A stretch of DNA of 7,765 nucleotides from an uncultured Chlorobiota bacterium. Lineage in GTDB: Bacteria > Bacteroidota > Kapaibacteriia > OLB7. Below, piece by piece: positions 5,128-7,765 of this stretch. The notes under the pieces were generated by a model. It saw nothing but the letters and a program-made list of their open reading frames with translations, searched no databases and was not told the DNA's origin. Positions within the stretch are counted from its first letter, which is position 1, and each line of letters opens with the position of its first letter. The stretch covers positions 1 through 7,765 of the forward strand of contig CAMLOB010000163.1 of assembly GCA_946481475.1 (NCBI GenBank), given 5' to 3'. The position numbers and the translations under genes are program-made.

Positions 5128-6078
5128 CTACTCCCACCCCGCCGCCACCAGCGACGGCTGCAACGACGTATCGAGCGAGCCGATCAGTTCGTTCATGGAC
5201 TTCATCCCGTGTCGTTCCATATAGGCCGCAATCCCTTCGGCAATTGTCGGTCCGACGGAGGGATCGACGAAGAGAGCGGTGCCGACCTGAATCAGCGATG
5301 CCCCGACGATCAGGAACTTCAGGGCATCCTCGGCCGTGCAGATGCCGCCGATACCGATAATCGGAATCTTCACCCCCTTGCGGACTTCCCAGACTTTCGC
5401 CAGAGCCATCGGCAGGATTGCCGGTCCGGAGAAACCGCCGGTGATCGTCGCGATCTTCGGACGGCGGGAATCGACGAAGATATCCATACCGACAAACGTG
5501 TTCACGCAGGAGACCGCATCGGCCCCTTCCGCCTCGCAGGCCCGGGCGAACTCACCGATACTGGTCACGTTCGGCGTCAGCTTGATTGCCAGGAACTTAT
5601 CGGTTCGCTTTCGCAGATCGCGCGTGATCTCCGCCACCGCCGGACAACTGGTCCCGAAGCTCAGCCCTCCATCCTTCACGTTCGGACAACTGACGTTGAT
5701 CTCGTATCCGGCCACCCCTTCGTGCTCCTCGCATCGTTCCAGAACGTAGGCATATTCCTCGATTGAACTGGCCGCGATATTCACAATCACCGTCGCCCCC
5801 GCCTCCCGAAGTGCCGGCAGTTTCTCGTCCAGAAAAACATCGACGCCGACGTTTGCCAGTCCGATGGAATTCAGCATCCCGGCCGCCGTCTCCGCGATCC
5901 GTTGCGGCGGATTGCCGTCCCGCGGCTTCCGGCTGATGCTCTTGGTGACCACCCCTCCCAGTTGCGAGACATCGACAAACGAGGGACATTCCAGTCCGTA
6001 GCCGAATGTGCCGCTGGCGGTCAGGACAGGATTCCTGAACGTGACGTTCCGCAGGGTCAGTTCTGTTGAGATTGACAT
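5128..6078 (-). CDS. pyrD: Dihydroorotate dehydrogenase class 1B, catalytic subunit
   Basis: PyrD of 316 residues, full length for the family. It oxidises dihydroorotate to orotate with FMN in the fourth step of de novo UMP synthesis. In class 1B, electrons pass through PyrK to NAD. Visible landmarks are NPVLTASGTFGYG (residues 16-28), Thr45-Lys46 (FMN contact), NSIGL at 70-74 (substrate loop), and EINVSCPNVKDGG with catalytic Cys131, where class 2 enzymes have Ser. Further landmarks are Lys166 in LAIKLTPN, Asn193 in CVNTFVG, TGGFSGPAI at 213-221, IIGIGGI at 240-246 and QVGTALF at 264-270. The GFSGPA and VKDGG..FG blocks and the nearby pyrK point to class 1B. The ATG is at 6078; no SD is visible. 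It is a soluble cytosolic heterotetramer subunit by family knowledge. The unusual feature is the 404-bp repeat-filled gap between pyrK and this gene. Confidence 0.97.
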   Translation of the reverse strand: MSISTELTLRNVTFRNPVLTASGTFGYGLECPSFVDVSQLGGVVTKSISRKPRDGNPPQRIAETAAGMLNSIGLANVGVDVFLDEKLPALREAGATVIVNIAASSIEEYAYVLERCEEHEGVAGYEINVSCPNVKDGGLSFGTSCPAVAEITRDLRKRTDKFLAIKLTPNVTSIGEFARACEAEGADAVSCVNTFVGMDIFVDSRRPKIATITGGFSGPAILPMALAKVWEVRKGVKIPIIGIGGICTAEDALKFLIVGASLIQVGTALFVDPSVGPTIAEGIAAYMERHGMKSMNELIGSLDTSLQPSLVAAGWE

Positions 6079-6124
6079 GGTATCGGTTGTGAACGTTGCG
6101 TAATCTGTGTTGCGTAGGGGGATT

Positions 6125-6355
6125 TGAGTGATGAGCCGTGAGCAGTCAGCTATCAGCTTTGAGCAGTCGGCTATCAGCTTTGAGCAGTCAGCTATCAGCT
6201 TTGAGCAGTCGGCTATCAGCTTTGAGCGGTCAGCTATCAGCTTTCAGTGTTGAGCTTTCGGTAGTTGACTTTGAGTTGTGAGCAGTCGGCTATCAGCTTT
6301 GAACTTTCGGCCGTCCGCTATGAGCTTTCGGCTTTCCGTTACGAGTCTTCAGCTT
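6125..6355. repeat. Array of 33 consecutive heptamers between pyrK and pyrD
   Basis: From 6125 to 6355 the + strand divides into 33 seven-base units without a single insertion or deletion. Nearly all start with T and almost all have G at position 4; the consensus is about T(G/C)AGCTT. At 6139-6243 they are organised into five 21-bp super-units (TGAGCAG, TC(A/G)GCTA, TCAGCTT), and one more sits at 6279-6299. The right part (6300-6355) is more degenerate but keeps the register. The rest of the 404-bp gap (6356-6482) has no gene and only loose CACTCAC-like runs. Such arrays recall the short tandemly repeated heptamers (STRR) described in cyanobacteria. Confidence 0.85.
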
Positions 6356-6482
6356 TGATGGGTATCGTAGTGAGTCCTAAGAGTTCAGTTGTAAGCAAGG
6401 AGCGGGACTGCAGGCACGGATCCGCCGAGTCGGACTCGCCACGTTCTCACTCATACACTCACGCACCCCCATACTCACTATC

Positions 6483-7280
6483 CTATCCATGCTCCATCGG
6501 CAGTGATTCCAGCACCAGATCGGCCACGTCGTAGTTCGGGCCATGGGTGCAGACCAGGGTGTACTTCCGATCACCCTTCTTCATCTCCACCGGACATCCC
6601 TGACAGATGCCGATGCCGCAGGCCATCTGACATTCCAGCGAGACCTCCAGCGACAGACCCCGGTCCGCGCAGAATCCGGCCAGGCTCTCCAGCATCCGGT
6701 TCGGTCCGCATGCAAAAACCCGGTCTCCTCCATCAAATGGGTTCTCCTCCCGGAGGTATTCATCCAGAGCCCCCACAACGTTTCCGTGAAAACCGAGCGA
6801 ACCGTCGTCGGTTGCGTAGAGGGGATTGCGCAGGCGGCCGTCATCCACGATCATGTCCGCAGTCCGGGCACCGTGAATATTCACTACTTCAATTCCGCGC
6901 TGATGGAGGGCTTCCCCCAGAATCGGCATCGGAGCGATACCAAGTCCGCCGGAGACGAGAATCGCCCGGCCGTATTCTCCTTCCAGATGGAAAGGAATGC
7001 CGAGCGGTCCCATGATATCGAGCGGATCTCCCGGTCGTTTCGCCGCAAAGATCTTCGAGCCTTTGCCGTGAACGTTGTAGATCAGTTCGATCAGATCGCC
7101 GTCGATCCGGTGAACGCTGTAGGCCCGTCTGAGAAGCGGATCCCAGGAAGCGTCCGGTTTCACGTTCAGGAACTGTCCCGGACGGACGGCGGCGGCGACT
7201 TCGGGTGCCCGAAAGCCGATCACCCAGACGTTCCGGGCAATCTCCCTGGAATATTCTACTGGAACGGTTGCGAGGTACAT
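6483..7280 (-). CDS. pyrK: Dihydroorotate dehydrogenase electron transfer subunit
   Basis: PyrK of 265 residues, the iron-sulfur flavoprotein that takes electrons from PyrD and passes them to NAD. An N-terminal FAD-binding barrel contains R51-R52-A53-Y54-S55 (the RxYS flavin motif) and GKGSKIF (residues 72-78). The NAD-binding part has SGGLGIAPM at 110-118 and ACGP at 190-193. The C-terminal [2Fe-2S] site is complete: C221-x4-C226-x2-C229-x14-C244, the family spacing, inside the MACGIGICQGC motif. Cys217, just before it, is an extra cysteine and not an expected ligand. The ATG is at 7280 without an SD. The gene is upstream of pyrD on the same strand, so it is probably first in the unit. An intrinsic terminator further upstream separates it from the preceding gene, which means its promoter should lie in 7281-7432; no boxes could be assigned there. 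Confidence 0.97.
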   Translation of the reverse strand: MYLATVPVEYSREIARNVWVIGFRAPEVAAAVRPGQFLNVKPDASWDPLLRRAYSVHRIDGDLIELIYNVHGKGSKIFAAKRPGDPLDIMGPLGIPFHLEGEYGRAILVSGGLGIAPMPILGEALHQRGIEVVNIHGARTADMIVDDGRLRNPLYATDDGSLGFHGNVVGALDEYLREENPFDGGDRVFACGPNRMLESLAGFCADRGLSLEVSLECQMACGIGICQGCPVEMKKGDRKYTLVCTHGPNYDVADLVLESLPMEHG

Positions 7281-7432
7281 GATGCGAAATTAGCAAATCG
7301 CCCGGACGAGGAAGGTGAGGATGCGTTAATGGGAGGAGTGGAGACTGATCCTTGCAGGAAGTTCCGGTCGAGGATGCTCCTCTCCCGAACGAAAGGGGGA
7401 TGGAAGACATACCGAGCGGGGGCAAACCGGAT

Positions 7433-7471
7433 AAAAAAAGAGAGTCCGTGCCACACCGGTACGGACTCTCT
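7433..7471 (-). terminator. Intrinsic terminator of the upstream HTH gene
   Basis: Arms 7439-7452 and 7458-7471 form a 14-bp stem (AGAGAGTCCGT paired with ACGGACTCTCT, then one G-U and two G-C pairs) with a five-base loop. Read on the - strand it is followed by a run of T from the A tract at 7433-7439. It lies 57 bp after the stop of the HTH gene and before pyrK, so it should insulate the pyrimidine genes from it. On the + strand only a weak delayed TTTTT follows. Confidence 0.88.
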
Positions 7472-7527
7472 ACAACATCTTTTTCTGTACGGACATATCA
7501 AACGTGTGAGCCTTGCGGCTCCGGACA

Positions 7528-7765
7528 TCAGATCTGCGGTATATAGAGCAGACCCTGATTTGCTCCGGTCACTTCCTCGAAGCGACGGGCAAACGAACCG
7601 GCGATCTCGGACGGAACCGTAGCGTACAGCTCCCTGGCCAGTCCGAGTGTTCTCCGATGAATCGGCTTTGCCGTCTGGCGACGATGGTTTGTAAGAACCT
7701 CGATCACGTAGGCGCGGCTGACGTTGAACTGCTCGGCGAGCTGGTTCTCGGTGTAGGAACCGGTC
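7528..7765 (-). CDS. Helix-turn-helix DNA-binding protein, C-terminal fragment
   Basis: The frame enters from the right edge (first whole codon 7764-7762) and ends at TGA 7530-7528, giving 78 visible residues. Near the edge, YTENQLAEQFNVSRAYVIEVL looks like a helix-turn-helix: TENQLAEQF as the first helix, NVS as the turn, and RAYVIEVLTNHRR as the recognition helix. A basic stretch (HRRQTAKPIHRR) and an amphipathic region (LARELYATVPSEIAGSFARRFEEVTG) follow, ending in LLYIPQI. The domain most resembles that of small transcriptional regulators, but the family cannot be named from this part. It is followed by an intrinsic terminator and is a separate unit from pyrK. The start and N-terminal part lie outside the window. 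Confidence 0.7.
   Translation of the reverse strand, partial: TGSYTENQLAEQFNVSRAYVIEVLTNHRRQTAKPIHRRTLGLARELYATVPSEIAGSFARRFEEVTGANQGLLYIPQI

Noticed and set aside
4409..5137. A 242-codon open frame on the - strand opposite the DinB gene
   Set aside because: It runs antisense to a well-supported gene and then through the tandem repeats, giving low-complexity peptide. No family resemblance.
6139..6299. CRISPR array
   Set aside because: The 21-bp units abut with no unique spacers and break down into heptamers. The two hairpin units at 3042 and 3122 are likewise only two copies, with related rather than unique intervening sequence. No cas genes are present.
7281..7438. Pyrimidine-responsive leader or riboswitch before pyrK
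   Set aside because: No PyrR-type anti-terminator hairpins or other known leader structure could be recognised in this 158-bp stretch.
6543..7622. A 359-codon open frame on the + strand opposite pyrK
   Set aside because: It is antisense to a clearly identified pyrK, extends over its terminator region, and has no recognisable domain or biased composition of its own. It reflects the GC-rich codon use of the real gene.

Overview
The window is a bacterial chromosomal segment, moderately GC-rich by eye, with no phage, plasmid or transposase genes. Few starts have a clear Shine-Dalgarno: only the genes at 318 and 2126 do. Most ATGs instead follow short A/T-rich stretches. That fits a member of the Bacteroidota/Chlorobiota (FCB) neighbourhood or another phylum with weak SD use, but the sequence does not fix the phylum.

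Left half (1-4927, all + strand): the 3' end of an SRPBCC/AHSA1-type gene is followed by six consecutive single-domain VOC (glyoxalase/bleomycin-resistance fold) genes at 318, 805, 1263, 1666, 2126 and 2572. The last has a signal peptide. Next come a DUF899 thioredoxin-like gene with a CPYC motif (3425-4024) and a DinB/YfiT-type putative metalloprotein gene (4400-4927). All are small stand-alone domains whose relatives handle small reactive molecules, thiols, antibiotics or lipophilic ligands. A detoxification or stress role is plausible, but no substrate can be read from the sequence.

Right half (5128-7765, all - strand): pyrK (7280-6483) and pyrD (6078-5128) encode the two subunits of class 1B (NAD-linked) dihydroorotate dehydrogenase, the fourth step of de novo pyrimidine synthesis. 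PyrD carries FMN and the active-site cysteine. PyrK carries FAD and a [2Fe-2S] cluster. The pair is split by about 400 bp of repeat-rich DNA. Beyond them is the 3' end of a helix-turn-helix gene with its own intrinsic terminator.

The most distinctive feature is the intergenic DNA. Nearly every large gap holds a different repeat structure: twin 17-bp-stem hairpins (3042-3179), TCGATTG-like heptamers (3197-3310), a 212-bp nested foldback (4051-4262), a 14-bp-stem hairpin (4276-4323), an 83/84-bp tandem duplication that includes the last codons of the DinB gene (4912-5078), and 33 consecutive heptamers in unbroken 7-bp register between pyrK and pyrD (6125-6355). No CRISPR array, tRNA, rRNA or recognisable riboswitch was seen.
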